From: Myxococcota bacterium
GTDB lineage: Bacteria > Myxococcota_A > UBA796 > UBA2385
Reading direction: 5' to 3'
Length of the DNA: 64,000 bases
NCBI GenBank assembly: GCA_023150805.1
Contig: JAKLKF010000004.1
Coordinates: forward strand, 1-64,000
In this document: positions 42,991-53,716 of the stretch, one piece after another
How positions within the stretch are numbered: the first letter of the stretch is position 1
How the letters are laid out: each line of letters begins with the position of its first letter
Notes under the pieces: generated by a model
Seen by the model: the letters and a program-made list of their open reading frames with translations, nothing else
Databases searched by the model: none
Told to the model about the DNA's origin: nothing
Made by a program: the position numbers and the translations under genes

Positions 42991-44568
42991 TCACTCGGCG
43001 TCGGCGTCGTCTCCCTGCACGTAGCCGAGGGCCTCGAGCGCCTGCCGGGTCGCCTCGTCCAGGTGCACGCCCGCGGGGCCGGCGCTGTCGGATGCGTAGG
43101 AGACGGGCGCGTCGGGAGGGGGGCGCTGGCCGAGCGCCGACCAGGGGCCGAGCTTGCCCTGGCCGGGCACCTGGAAGCGCAGCTCGGCGTCGAGCGGCAG
43201 GACCTGGAAGCGCTCGCCGGCGGTGACGAGCTGGCTGCGGCGCGGGCCGGAGACGAGCACCCGACCGGAGCCGCTGGTGAGCACGGTGCCGTCCCGGGTC
43301 GCGGTCCACGGCCGGCCGGCCAGCTCCAGCAGGCGGGCCTGCAGCCGGGCCACGTCGCCGGGGCGGGCGGCCGCCAGGTCGGTGGCCTCGTCGGGGTCGG
43401 CGGCGGGCTCGAACAGCTCGGCCTTGTCGGCGACCAGGTCCCACTCCAGGCGCAGCCCCTCCTCGTACAGGGCGATCCGGCTGGTCTTGAAGCGGCTGGT
43501 CTCGGCGGGGAAGGGGCGGGCGGGCGGGGCCTGGCCGGCCATGGCGGGGCCCAGGTCGATGCCCTCGGCCTGCAGGGCGGCGGCGCCGCGCGCCCAGGCG
43601 GCGATGGTGGGGGCGACGTCGTGCAGGCCGACCGGCTCGGTCACGACGCGCCCGGCGGGCAGGGTGGGCCCAGCCGGCCCCCGCTCGGCGACGATGAGCG
43701 GCACGTGGAGCTGCTCGGCGTAGAGCGTGTGGGCGTGGCCCCAGCTCCCGCGCTCGCCGAACTCCTCGCCGTGGTCGGCGGTCACGACCCAGCGCACGGT
43801 GCGGCCCGCGCCGGCCAGGCGCTGGTCCAGGCGGCGGAGCTGGCTGTCGACCCAGGCGATGGCCTCGTCGTACTGGGCGCGCTGGTGCTCCATCTGCGCG
43901 GCGGTGAGCGGCTGGTCGCGGTGTACGAAGTAGTTCTTGTAGGAGGGGTCGTCGTCCTTCGGCGGCCGGTCGAAGGCCGAGGCGAAGGGCTCGGGCGGGT
44001 CGTAGGTGTAGTGCACGTCGTAGGTGTGCAGGAAGAGGAAGACCGGCTGGCCGGCGGGCTGCTCGCCCCACCAGGACAGGGCCTGGTCGACGACGCGGTC
44101 GAAGGTGACCTCGCCCGCGAGGTTGGCCCTCTCGGTGTGGATGCCGAAGTCCTCGAAGCGGTGAAAGCCGCGCTCGAAGCCAAACAGGCGGCTGACGTAC
44201 AGGGTGCTGACGAAGCCGCCGGTGCGGTAGCCGGCGGCCTGGAGCGCGGCGGGCAGGACGGGGGTGGCGGGGTCGAGGTGCACGCTGTCCTCGACGACGC
44301 GGTGGGTCCAGGGGAGCTGGCCGGTGAGCAGGGTGGTGTGGGCCGGCAGGGTCCAGGGCGAGGGGCTGCGGGCGTGGGCGAAGCGGGTGCCGCCGGCGGC
44401 CAGCTCGTCGAGGAAGGGGCTGGTGGGGCGGGAGTGGCCCCAGGCCGAGAGGTGGTCGGCGCGCAGGGTGTCGATGCTGACCAGCACGATGTCGGGGCGG
44501 GTGGGATCGCCGGCGGGCAGCGGGCGGTCGGCGCCCCACCGGCAGGCCAGCAGCAGCAGCAGGCTCAC
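42991..44568 (-). CDS. Sulfatase-family lipoprotein
   Basis: 525-aa alkaline-phosphatase-superfamily hydrolase. GTG start at 44568, overlapping the GT39 stop as GTGA, and encoding a short lipoprotein signal (SLLLLLAC). The metal and nucleophile region reads PDIVLVSIDTLRADHLSAWGH...SPSPWTLPAHTTLLTGQ. In true sulfatases the nucleophile is Cys or Ser in C/SxPxR; here SPSPWTLP may use Ser or Thr. WVVTADHGEEFGE gives further metal ligands. Substrate unknown; position suggests cell-surface lipid or glycan work. Confidence 0.88.
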   Translation of the reverse strand: MSLLLLLACRWGADRPLPAGDPTRPDIVLVSIDTLRADHLSAWGHSRPTSPFLDELAAGGTRFAHARSPSPWTLPAHTTLLTGQLPWTHRVVEDSVHLDPATPVLPAALQAAGYRTGGFVSTLYVSRLFGFERGFHRFEDFGIHTERANLAGEVTFDRVVDQALSWWGEQPAGQPVFLFLHTYDVHYTYDPPEPFASAFDRPPKDDDPSYKNYFVHRDQPLTAAQMEHQRAQYDEAIAWVDSQLRRLDQRLAGAGRTVRWVVTADHGEEFGERGSWGHAHTLYAEQLHVPLIVAERGPAGPTLPAGRVVTEPVGLHDVAPTIAAWARGAAALQAEGIDLGPAMAGQAPPARPFPAETSRFKTSRIALYEEGLRLEWDLVADKAELFEPAADPDEATDLAAARPGDVARLQARLLELAGRPWTATRDGTVLTSGSGRVLVSGPRRSQLVTAGERFQVLPLDAELRFQVPGQGKLGPWSALGQRPPPDAPVSYASDSAGPAGVHLDEATRQALEALGYVQGDDADAE

Positions 44569-46001
44569 CACGTGCGCCACCCGGGCCAGCCGGCGGGCAG
44601 GAACCACAGGGAGAGCGGGACCAGCAGGGCCAGGGCCAGGCCGGCGACCAGGGCGCGCCAGGGCCGCCGGCGCAGGATCTCCAGGGCCGGGCCGGGGGCG
44701 GCCAGGACCTGGGCGGCGTAGATCATGAGCAGGGGCTCCAGGGGGATGCGGTAGCGCGACAGGCCGGCGAGCAGGGAGATCGCGGCGACGTGGTAGAGCA
44801 CGATGCCCCCGACGACCAGGCCCAGGGCGCGCCGCCCGCGCGCGGCCAGGCCCAGCGCACCGCCCCACATGACCAGCAGGGAGCCGGCGGCGCCGATGGT
44901 GACGGTCAGCTCGTCGGCCCACTGCGGCAGGCCCTGCCAGCGCCCCCAGCGCAGGTGGCGGGTGAGCAGGGAGTGGGGGGTGACGAGCTGGGCGACCCGC
45001 AGCGGCACGCGGCGCAGGAACTCGCCGGGGTGCGCCTGGATCCACTCCAGGCCGGCCTGCACCTCGCAGGCGTCGCGCAGGATGACCTCCTTGCGGGGGG
45101 CGCAGGAGGGGCGGCCCAGGTCCTCGGCACGGTCGAAGGCGCGGCGGGAGAGCGGGCCGTTGCCGTAGTCGAAGGCGACGGGGGGGAAGTCGTTGTTGCC
45201 CAGCCACATCATCTGGCCGAGCGTGCGGTCGGAGACGATGAAGGTGTCGTACTTGGCGCTGATGTAGGCGCTGTAGGGCGCGACCACCAGGACCGCGGCC
45301 AGCACCGCGGCGCCCGCCTGGGCCCAGGCCCGGCCCTGGCGCCAGCGCCGCCACAGCAGGGCGACGACAAAGATGGGCAGCATGTAGGTGGCGACGCCGC
45401 GGAACAGCACGCAGACGCCGATCATCGCGCCGAGCAGGGCCGCCAGGCGCAGCGCGCGGCCCGTGGGGATGGCGCCGGGGTCGACCCGGGCGGCGGCGGG
45501 CACCTCGGAGTCGTGGGCGGGCGCGGCCACGTGCAGCGCCAGCAGGCCGACCAGCAGCAGGCCCGAGTAGAGGACCTCGGACCACAGGCTCATGGCGAAG
45601 AAGGCCTGGGGCAGGCTGGCGGCGTAGAGCCACGCGGCGATGCGGCCCGCGCGGCGCCGCAGGGCCGGGTCCTCGGTCCACAGGGCCGCCGCGCGCCCGG
45701 CCAGGTGGTAGAGCAGCACCACGATGCCCAGCGCCACGACGACCTGGGTGGCGCGGATCGAGCTGGCCCAGCCCGTCAGCGCGCGGTGCAGGCCCAGCAG
45801 GGCCGGGTAGCCCGGCGCCCACAGCCAGCCCGAGCTGTCGGTGATGCCCTGGCCCTCGGCCAGCCGGATGGCCAGCTTGAGGTAGGTGCACTCGTCGCGG
45901 GTGCAGGGCCAGGAGCTGGCCCACAAGGCCAGCGGCACCGTGCGCAGGGCGAGGGCCACGCCGAGCGCGGCCTGCAGGGAGCGGTCCTTCCACCAGGTCA
46001 C
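44565..46001 (-). CDS. Polytopic glycosyltransferase (GT39-like)
   Basis: 478-aa protein with about 11 membrane helices. It begins VTWWKDRSLQAALGVALALRTVPLALW (GTG start at 46001, with GGGG upstream). The first loop CTRDECTYLKLAIRLAEGQGITDSSG resembles the DE-containing catalytic loop of dolichyl-phosphate-type (GT39/PMT) transferases, which move a sugar from a lipid carrier. It is coupled to the sulfatase gene by GTGA. Likely acts in surface glycan or lipid modification. Confidence 0.8.
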   Translation of the reverse strand: MTWWKDRSLQAALGVALALRTVPLALWASSWPCTRDECTYLKLAIRLAEGQGITDSSGWLWAPGYPALLGLHRALTGWASSIRATQVVVALGIVVLLYHLAGRAAALWTEDPALRRRAGRIAAWLYAASLPQAFFAMSLWSEVLYSGLLLVGLLALHVAAPAHDSEVPAAARVDPGAIPTGRALRLAALLGAMIGVCVLFRGVATYMLPIFVVALLWRRWRQGRAWAQAGAAVLAAVLVVAPYSAYISAKYDTFIVSDRTLGQMMWLGNNDFPPVAFDYGNGPLSRRAFDRAEDLGRPSCAPRKEVILRDACEVQAGLEWIQAHPGEFLRRVPLRVAQLVTPHSLLTRHLRWGRWQGLPQWADELTVTIGAAGSLLVMWGGALGLAARGRRALGLVVGGIVLYHVAAISLLAGLSRYRIPLEPLLMIYAAQVLAAPGPALEILRRRPWRALVAGLALALLVPLSLWFLPAGWPGWRTW

Positions 46002-46115
46002 GGCCCGGCCCCTATGCGAGGCGGCGGCCTCGGGCGACCCCCTTCCCACCCCGGAATCGGGCCTTACGTAACCGAAGCGCCTACAATACACTCCGCCCCT
46101 CGCCCCGAGTCCGAC

Positions 46116-47210
46116 GTGTCGACGCTGCTCCGCTCCCTGCTGCTGACCCTCTCCCTGGCCCTCGGCGGCGCCTCCGCGCTCGGCCAGGACGAGCTGGAGC
46201 GACCGGCCGGCCCCAGCATGAGCGAGGAGAAGGTCGACCCCTGGGCGCTGCAGGGCCAGGACCGCCCCGCGCTGCCCGAGGGCTGGCAGACGCTGGAGAG
46301 CAGCAGCCTGCGCCTGCACCACGACCCGGCCGACCGCGGGGTCGCCCTGCTGCTGGCCCGGCACGCGGCGCGCAGCCTGCCGGACTTCGCCGACCGGCTG
46401 CAGGTGCCGACCGGCGGCGTCATCGACGTCTACCTGGCCCGCAGCCAGGAACAGTTCCGCGACCTGCAGCCCGGCGAGCCCCCCCACTGGGCGGACGGCA
46501 CGGCCTGGCCGCTGCGGGGGCTGGTCTTCCTGCGCTCGCCCGAGCTGCGCCCGGGCAACGACGAGCCCCTGACGACCGTGCTGGACCACGAGATCGTGCA
46601 CGTCCTGCTGGGCCGCGCCTTCCAGGGCCGGCCGGTGCCGCGCTGGCTGCAGGAGGGCGTCGCGCAGGTCTACGCCCGCCAGTACACGGCGGAGACCACG
46701 CGCACCCTGGCCTCGGGCCTGCTGGGCCGCGAGCTGATGGGCCTGGAGGACCTGGCGACGGGCTTCCCCGCCGACCCGGTGCGCGCCCGGCTGGCCTACG
46801 CCCAGTCCGCCGACCTGGTCGCCTGGATGCAGAACGAGCACGGCCCCGACGCCGTGCCGACCCTGGTTCGCGAGCTGGCGCGCGGCGCGGGCTTCGGCGC
46901 GGCGGTGCACACGGCGACGGGGCAGCGCCTGTCCCAGGTGGACGCCGCCTGGCGCGGGCGCCTGCAGGACAGCGGGCTGGCGTGGACGCCGCTGGTCAGC
47001 GACACGGTGATCCTGTCCGGCGCGGCGGGGCTGCTGCTGGTCGGCGGCATGGGCGTGCGTCGCCGCACCCGCCGCCGGCTGGAGGAGATGGAGGCCGAGG
47101 AGCAGGCGCGGGACGCGCTGGCCCGGGCGCTGGGCGAGGCGCCCGAGCCGCAGTGGTGGGTCCACCCGCAGCCCCCTCGCGCCGACGAGGGCCGGGCCTG
47201 GGTGCACTGA
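46116..47210 (+). CDS. Putative metalloprotease (peptidase-MA-like), membrane anchored
   Basis: 364-aa protein. The GTG start at 46116 opens a signal peptide (STLLRSLLLTLSLALGGASALG). The zinc motif is TTVLDHEIVHVLLG (HExxH, about residues 163-167), followed by RWLQEGVAQVYARQY, giving the Glu third ligand typical of peptidase_MA. A second membrane helix (VILSGAAGLLLVGGMGV) anchors the C-terminus, which ends in an acidic tail. Upstream TACAAT (46082-46087) may be the -10. Substrate unknown. Confidence 0.82.
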   Translation: MSTLLRSLLLTLSLALGGASALGQDELERPAGPSMSEEKVDPWALQGQDRPALPEGWQTLESSSLRLHHDPADRGVALLLARHAARSLPDFADRLQVPTGGVIDVYLARSQEQFRDLQPGEPPHWADGTAWPLRGLVFLRSPELRPGNDEPLTTVLDHEIVHVLLGRAFQGRPVPRWLQEGVAQVYARQYTAETTRTLASGLLGRELMGLEDLATGFPADPVRARLAYAQSADLVAWMQNEHGPDAVPTLVRELARGAGFGAAVHTATGQRLSQVDAAWRGRLQDSGLAWTPLVSDTVILSGAAGLLLVGGMGVRRRTRRRLEEMEAEEQARDALARALGEAPEPQWWVHPQPPRADEGRAWVH

Positions 47211-47302
47211 GCGCGGGCCGACGGCGCCCCGTCCCGGCGACGACACCAACCTGTCGCCATTGCCACCTTGCGGGCCCGCCCGGCTTGGGGGACGCTCGGT
47301 GC

Positions 47303-48079
47303 GTGCGCTTGACCTTCCTCGGGACCGGCGACGCGTTCTGCGACTGGCGCGTCAACTACAACAACAACGCCGTCATCGAGACGGCGGAGGGGCTGGTCCT
47401 GCTGGACTGCGGCCTGACCGCCGTCCAGAGCATGCGCGAGCTGGGGCTGTCGGTGCACGACGTCGCCGCCGTGCTGATCACCCACGTCCACGCCGACCAC
47501 GTCACGCTTGCCCCGCTGCTGCTCGAGCGCTTCTACGGCGGCCGCGCGGGGCCGGCCTTCCAGCCGACCCGGGTCTACAGCCCGCCCGACGTGATGACGG
47601 ACGTCCGGCGCTGCCTGGGCCCGCTGTTCGCCGGGATCAACGGACCCGAGGGTGGCCCGGTGCCCGGCGGCCTGGCCGGCGTGCTCATCGGCGTGCCCGC
47701 CCACCAGGTCCAGGTCGGCGGGCTGCGGTTCCGCTTCTTCCCGGTCCCCCACGTCAGCGACGGCGAGCGCGACAAGCCGGCCTACGGCGTGGAGATCGCG
47801 TGGGGCGTCCGGCGCGTGCTGTACACCTCGGACACCACCTTCCGGCGGGAGTGGCTGGTGCGCGTCGCCCGCGAGCCCGACGTGGTCGCCCTCTTCCACG
47901 ACTGCACCTTCTCGCCCTGCTACCCGGGCACGGTCCACACCCACTTCGACCAGCTCTGCACCCTGCCGCCGGACGTGCAGGCGCGGATCACCTTGATGCA
48001 CCACGTCGCCGTGCCCGACGGCGTCGACATCCGCGCCTTCGCCGGGGCGGCCGGTCGCCACCAGGCCTTCGAGCTGTAG
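47303..48079 (+). CDS. Metallo-beta-lactamase fold hydrolase
   Basis: 258-aa MBL-fold enzyme. The metal motif is VLITHVHADHV (HxHxDH), with further ligands at PVPHVSDG, LYTSDTT and the end MHHVAV. The N-terminus (RLTFLGTGDAFCDWRVNYNNNAVIE) resembles RNase Z-like MBL proteins. I chose GTG at 47303; the frame is open upstream only as a shadow. Function is not further defined; it lies 92 bp after the protease gene on the same strand. Confidence 0.88.
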   Translation: MRLTFLGTGDAFCDWRVNYNNNAVIETAEGLVLLDCGLTAVQSMRELGLSVHDVAAVLITHVHADHVTLAPLLLERFYGGRAGPAFQPTRVYSPPDVMTDVRRCLGPLFAGINGPEGGPVPGGLAGVLIGVPAHQVQVGGLRFRFFPVPHVSDGERDKPAYGVEIAWGVRRVLYTSDTTFRREWLVRVAREPDVVALFHDCTFSPCYPGTVHTHFDQLCTLPPDVQARITLMHHVAVPDGVDIRAFAGAAGRHQAFEL

Positions 48080-48084
48080 CGCCT

Positions 48085-49662
48085 TCAGGGGCCGGGCAGC
48101 TCGGCCCGCAGGGCCTCCAGCAGCGCCAGGTAGCGCGGGGTGCGCACGTCGACGCCCTCGCCCGGCCGCGGGGCCTCGGCCAGCGCCTGGTCGATGACCG
48201 CGCGCGCCTCGTCGGTGCGCTCCAGGGCGACCAGGACCTGGGCCAGGCCACGGGCGGCGCGCAGGCGGTTGTCGCCCCAGGAGTGCCGCAGGGCGAGGCG
48301 CGCCGGCTCCAGCGCCTCCGCGGGGCGCCCCGCGTCGAGCAGCACGCCGGCCAGCCCGTCGTGGAAGGTGAACTCCTCGGGCCAGGCCCGGGCCGCGCGG
48401 CCCAGCAGCGCCACCGCGCCGTCCACGTCTCCGCTGCCCGCCAGCAGCGTCGCCTGCCACTCCAGGTGGCCGCGGTCGAGGGCCAGGTCGCCCGTCAGGG
48501 CCGGGGCGAGCGCCCGGACGGCCGCCGCCAGCCAGGCCTGGCGCTCGGGACCCGCAGGCGAGAGCTGGCCCAGCGCGTAGAGCAGGTCCGCCGCCTGGGT
48601 GGGAGAGGCGGCCGGCAGCACGGCCGCGACGGCGGCGCGCAGCCCGGGGGCCGGGTCGGCGCCGGTGGCGTCCGCCTCCCCCAGGGAGAGGGCGTCGAAG
48701 AGCCAGCCCAGCACCGCGTCGGGCCCGCCGGCGTCGTGCGCGACCAGCCAGGCCAGGTCCTGGCGGTCCAGGTCCAGGACGAAGCGGGCGCGCCGGAAGG
48801 CGGCCAGCTCCGCGGTGGCCGGGTCGCTGGCCGCACGGGCCAGCATGGCGCGCGCCGCCTCCTCGCGCTCGCTGCGGGCCAGGATCCAGGCGCGCTCGGC
48901 AGCCAGGGCCGGCGCGGTCTGCTCGGGCACCCAGGCCGCCTGGTGCTCCCCCTGGCGGACCGCGGCCAGCCAGGCGCGCAGGTCGTCCTCGTCGTCGTAG
49001 CCGACCCGGCGCGACCGCTCGGCGCCCGACGGGTCGACGACGACCAGCGTCGGGTAGCCGCCGACGGCGTAGCGGTCCTTCAGCGTCCAGGAGTCGGGCC
49101 GGTCGGCGTCGATCTCGACCAGGGAGAAGCCGGCCAGCGCGTCGGCGTCCGCGGGGTCGTGCAGGACCTGGGCGGCCATCAGGTTGCAGGGTGGGCACCA
49201 GGTCGCCCCGAAGTCGACCAGGACCAGGCCCCCCTGCGACGCGGCCTGGGCGAGGGCGAGGGAGAAGGCGGCGTCGGGGTCCGTCGCGTAGTGGTCCGCG
49301 GGCGAGGGGGGAGGCGCGGCGTCCTGCGAGGGGCTTGCCCCCTGTCCCAGCACCACCGCGCCCCGTCGGCCCTCGGCCCGGCCGGACAGCGCCACCTCGA
49401 CCAGGCGACAGGTGGTGCCGGCGTCCTCGCACAGGGACAGCCGCAGCGCGCCCACCAGCGCGCCCTGCCCCGCCACCAGCGGCAGGTGCGCCTTGAGCGC
49501 GGCGCCGGGCAGATCCCAGTCCGTGCGGGCCCCACCCCAGGACAGCCAGCCGCGCACCGGCGCGTCGGGCGCCACGTGCTCGCCGGCCGGCGCCACGACC
49601 TCCAGCCCGGCCCCGCGAGGGGACCAGGACAGCGTCAGCAGCAGCAGGCCGGTGGCGCTCAA
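48085..49662 (-). CDS. Secreted thioredoxin-fold protein with TPR-like C-terminus
   Basis: About 525 aa. The first in-frame start that gives a hydrophobic leader is TTG at 49662 (SATGLLLLTLSW); no good ribosome site is seen, so the start is uncertain. The thioredoxin domain has VLVDFGATWCPPCNLMAAQVL (CPPC; about residues 142-162) and YAVGGYPTLVVVDPSG (cis-Pro). The C-terminal half is a helical TPR-like region (LYALGQLSPAG, ARAWPEEFTFHDGLAGVLLDAGRPAEALEPARLAL). A periplasmic thiol-disulfide role is likely. It converges on the MBL gene, 5 bp apart. Confidence 0.78.
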   Translation of the reverse strand: MSATGLLLLTLSWSPRGAGLEVVAPAGEHVAPDAPVRGWLSWGGARTDWDLPGAALKAHLPLVAGQGALVGALRLSLCEDAGTTCRLVEVALSGRAEGRRGAVVLGQGASPSQDAAPPPSPADHYATDPDAAFSLALAQAASQGGLVLVDFGATWCPPCNLMAAQVLHDPADADALAGFSLVEIDADRPDSWTLKDRYAVGGYPTLVVVDPSGAERSRRVGYDDEDDLRAWLAAVRQGEHQAAWVPEQTAPALAAERAWILARSEREEAARAMLARAASDPATAELAAFRRARFVLDLDRQDLAWLVAHDAGGPDAVLGWLFDALSLGEADATGADPAPGLRAAVAAVLPAASPTQAADLLYALGQLSPAGPERQAWLAAAVRALAPALTGDLALDRGHLEWQATLLAGSGDVDGAVALLGRAARAWPEEFTFHDGLAGVLLDAGRPAEALEPARLALRHSWGDNRLRAARGLAQVLVALERTDEARAVIDQALAEAPRPGEGVDVRTPRYLALLEALRAELPGP

Positions 49663-49861
49663 GGCCCGTCGGGGTCCATGCCCGGCGCCCGCAGCGTGCC
49701 CGCCGGTGCCGAGGCGCGCGCACGCACGCCGGGGAGGTCGGGGACCGGGTGAGGCCGGAGGCGGGCGGACATGCGGCAAGCATAGCGCGCCCCCGGGGAA
49801 AACCGCCGCCGTGCCACCCGGTGACACCCCGACCTGCCGCGCCCTCGCTACGCTGCGCGCG

Positions 49862-52624
49862 ATGAACGGCACCCAGCTCGTGCGGCGGCTCAAGACGATC
49901 CCGTTGACGGGACCGGGCGACGTGCAGGCCCTGGCCCAGCAGCTCCCCCAGCCGACCCCCGACGACGTGCTGGCGCTGCTGGAGCTGTGCCTGGGCCGAG
50001 GCGCCGACCCCGAGCAGCAACTCCACCGGTGCAGCCTGCTGGTGGTCCTGGTCCGCCAGGGCCCCGACCGCGCCCTGTTCGCCCCGCTGGTACGGGCGCT
50101 GCGCCCGGCCGACCCCACCCTGCGCGGCTCGCTGGTGCGCGCGATCCCGGTGGTCAACGACCCTGGCCGGCACGGCGAGCTCTGCGAGCTGCTGCGCAGC
50201 CCCGACCACGCGCTGCGCTCCGCCGCCGCCCGGGTGCTGGGCCAGGTGGGCGGCAAGCAGGCGATGGACCTGCTGGCCGGGATGGCCCGCGAGAAGGCCT
50301 TCGAGCACCGGGTGGCGGCGCTGGACGCGGCGGTGCGGGTGGGCGCGCACCGGGCGGTGCCGGCCCTGGTCGACGCCCTGCCCCTGTGCAGCCCCCAGGA
50401 GCGCACCCAGGTGGTGCGGATGCTGGGCGACCGCGAGCGCATGGGCGCCAACCGCGGCCCGGCCCTGCAGGCGCTGGCGCGGCTGCTGGAGGATCCCGAC
50501 GAGGCGCTGGCCGTCGCCGCCGTCCAGGCCTTCGCCGGCATGGCCGACGAGGACCAGTGGTTCGAGCACCTGCCGGCCGCGCTGGAGTCGCGGCGGCCGG
50601 CGGTCGTCCGCGCCGCCGTGAGCAGCCTGGGCGCCTTCCGCTCGCCCCGGGCCATCGCCACGCTGCAGAGCAAGCTGCGGACCGGCAACAAGGCCGTGCG
50701 CGTGGTCGTCCTCGACACGCTGGAGGCCATCGGGACCGACGCCGTGCTGCCCGCCCTGGTCGACGCGCTGTCGCACAAGAGCCTGGCCGTGCGCTCCCGC
50801 GCGACCGAGGTCCTGGGCAACCTGGGCGCCCAGGGCAAGGTCGAGATCGCCCGCACCGTGATCTGGCTGCTGCGCAGCCCCGATCCGGACGTGCGACGGC
50901 TGGCGGTCGACATCGCGCGGCGGGCCAAGGACCCCAACGAGACGCTGTGGCCCCGGCTGTTCGAGCTGCTGCGGGACCAGGACTGGTGGGTGCGCGAGCG
51001 GGTGGCGGACGCCCTGGTCGAGCTGGCCGGCCGCCGGCTGATCCCCCACCTGGCGGGCTTCCTCGAAGACCCCGCCCCCCCGGTCCGCCTGTTCGCCGTG
51101 GACGTGCTGACCCGCATGAAGGCGACCGAGGCCCTGGGCGCCCTGGTGCGCGCGGCCCAGAAGGACGCCGACTGGTGGGTGCGCGAGCGGGCGATGGAGG
51201 CGATCGCCACCCTGGGCGACGCGCGGGCCGCGCCCTACCTGCTGCACATCGTGCTGACCGAGCCCAAGGTGCGCCTGGGCGGCCTGGCCGCGCTGGCCCG
51301 GCTGGGCGCCCGCGAGGTCGCCCCGCGCCTGGCGCCCCTGCTGCAGGAGGAGGACCCCGACGTGCGCCTGGCCACGCTGCGCGCCCTGGAGGTCCTGGGC
51401 GACGCCAGCCTGGCGCCGCTGCTCCTGCCGCTGGCCACCGACCCGCGGGTCGAGGTCCGGGAGCTGGCCCGCCGCCTGGCCGCCGGCTGGCAGCTCGAGC
51501 TGGCCGTCGCCGGCGGGGACGCGATCGCCGGCACGCCGCTGGACCACCTGCTCGTGCGCACCGCCCAGGCCCACGGCGACGACCTGCTCCTCTCGCCCGG
51601 CCGCAAGCCCTTCGTCCGCCGCATGAACGCCGTCGAGCCCCTGGCCGACGAGGTGCTCGACGACGAGGCCGTGCGCGCCCTGGTCCTGCCCATCCTCCAC
51701 CCCGCCCAGCTCGCGGCGCTGGCGGCCCGCGAGGACGTCGACCTGTCCTACGAGGTGGCCTCCCACCGCCTGCGCTTCCGCGCCAACGTCTTCCACCAGA
51801 TGCACGGCCTCTCCGCCGTCTTCCGCATCATCAAGGGGGCGATCCCCTCCCTGTCCACCCTGGGCCTGCCGCCGGTCGTCGCCCGCCTGGGCCGGCTCAA
51901 GAACGGCCTGGTCCTGGTCGGCGGCCCGACCGGCTCGGGCAAGTCCACCACCCTGGCCGCGCTGATCGACGACATCAACCAGTCCAGCGCCCGCCACGTC
52001 ATCACCCTGGAGGACCCGATCGAGGCGGTGCACGGCAACCGCCAGGGCCTGGTCAACCAGCGCGAGGTCGGCACCCACACCCGCAGCTACCCGATGGCCC
52101 TGCGCGCCACGCTGCGCGAGGACCCCGACGTCATCCTGGTCGGCGAGCTGCGCGACCTGGACACCATCGCCTTCGCCGTCTCGGCGGCCGAGACCGGCCA
52201 CCTGGTCTTCGGCACCGTGCACACCGTCTCCGCCGACACCACGCTGGACCGCATCATCAACGTCTTCCCCTCGACCCAGCAGGACCAGGTGCGATCGATG
52301 CTGGCCGGCAGCCTGCGCGCGGTGGTCTGCCAGTACCTGCTGCCGCGCGCCCAGGGCGAGGGGCGGGTGCTGGCCTGCGAGGTGATGCTCAACAACGACG
52401 CCGTCGCCAACCTGATCCGCACCGGCAAGACCTTCCAGCTCCCCAGCGTCATCGCCACCCAGCGGGCGGCGGGGATGCAGCTCATGGACGGCGAGCTGCT
52501 GCGCCTGGTGCGCGAGGGGACCGTCGGCGCCGAGGTCGCCTGGGTCAAGGCCCGCGACCGGCGCGAGTTCGAGGCCCTGCTCGGCGGGCCGCCGACCGAC
52601 CGCGGCCCCCTGGGGGGGAGCTAG
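49862..52624 (+). CDS. HEAT-repeat protein fused to a PilT-type ATPase
   Basis: 920-aa protein. About residues 60-560 are HEAT repeats (LVRAIPVVNDPGRHGELCELLRSPDHALRSAAARVLGQVGG; repeated RLAVDIARRAKDPNE), which would bind a partner. The rest is a PilT-like type IV pilus retraction ATPase with Walker A GGPTGSGKSTTLAAL (about 687-701), the Asp box and Walker B-type DPDVILVGELRD, and a His box (FGTVHTVSADTT). It is the first gene of an overlapping operon with a second pilT, a kinase and an RNA methyltransferase. Confidence 0.92.
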   Translation: MNGTQLVRRLKTIPLTGPGDVQALAQQLPQPTPDDVLALLELCLGRGADPEQQLHRCSLLVVLVRQGPDRALFAPLVRALRPADPTLRGSLVRAIPVVNDPGRHGELCELLRSPDHALRSAAARVLGQVGGKQAMDLLAGMAREKAFEHRVAALDAAVRVGAHRAVPALVDALPLCSPQERTQVVRMLGDRERMGANRGPALQALARLLEDPDEALAVAAVQAFAGMADEDQWFEHLPAALESRRPAVVRAAVSSLGAFRSPRAIATLQSKLRTGNKAVRVVVLDTLEAIGTDAVLPALVDALSHKSLAVRSRATEVLGNLGAQGKVEIARTVIWLLRSPDPDVRRLAVDIARRAKDPNETLWPRLFELLRDQDWWVRERVADALVELAGRRLIPHLAGFLEDPAPPVRLFAVDVLTRMKATEALGALVRAAQKDADWWVRERAMEAIATLGDARAAPYLLHIVLTEPKVRLGGLAALARLGAREVAPRLAPLLQEEDPDVRLATLRALEVLGDASLAPLLLPLATDPRVEVRELARRLAAGWQLELAVAGGDAIAGTPLDHLLVRTAQAHGDDLLLSPGRKPFVRRMNAVEPLADEVLDDEAVRALVLPILHPAQLAALAAREDVDLSYEVASHRLRFRANVFHQMHGLSAVFRIIKGAIPSLSTLGLPPVVARLGRLKNGLVLVGGPTGSGKSTTLAALIDDINQSSARHVITLEDPIEAVHGNRQGLVNQREVGTHTRSYPMALRATLREDPDVILVGELRDLDTIAFAVSAAETGHLVFGTVHTVSADTTLDRIINVFPSTQQDQVRSMLAGSLRAVVCQYLLPRAQGEGRVLACEVMLNNDAVANLIRTGKTFQLPSVIATQRAAGMQLMDGELLRLVREGTVGAEVAWVKARDRREFEALLGGPPTDRGPLGGS

Positions 52625-52627
52625 CCC

Positions 52628-53712
<1,085 letters not shown>

Positions 53713-53716
<4 letters not shown>

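Noticed and set aside
40389-43226. Plus-strand open frame of 945 codons over the MopE-like gene
   Set aside because: Composed of VGVVDAVAVGVA-type text antisense to the MopE-like repeats, with no domain.
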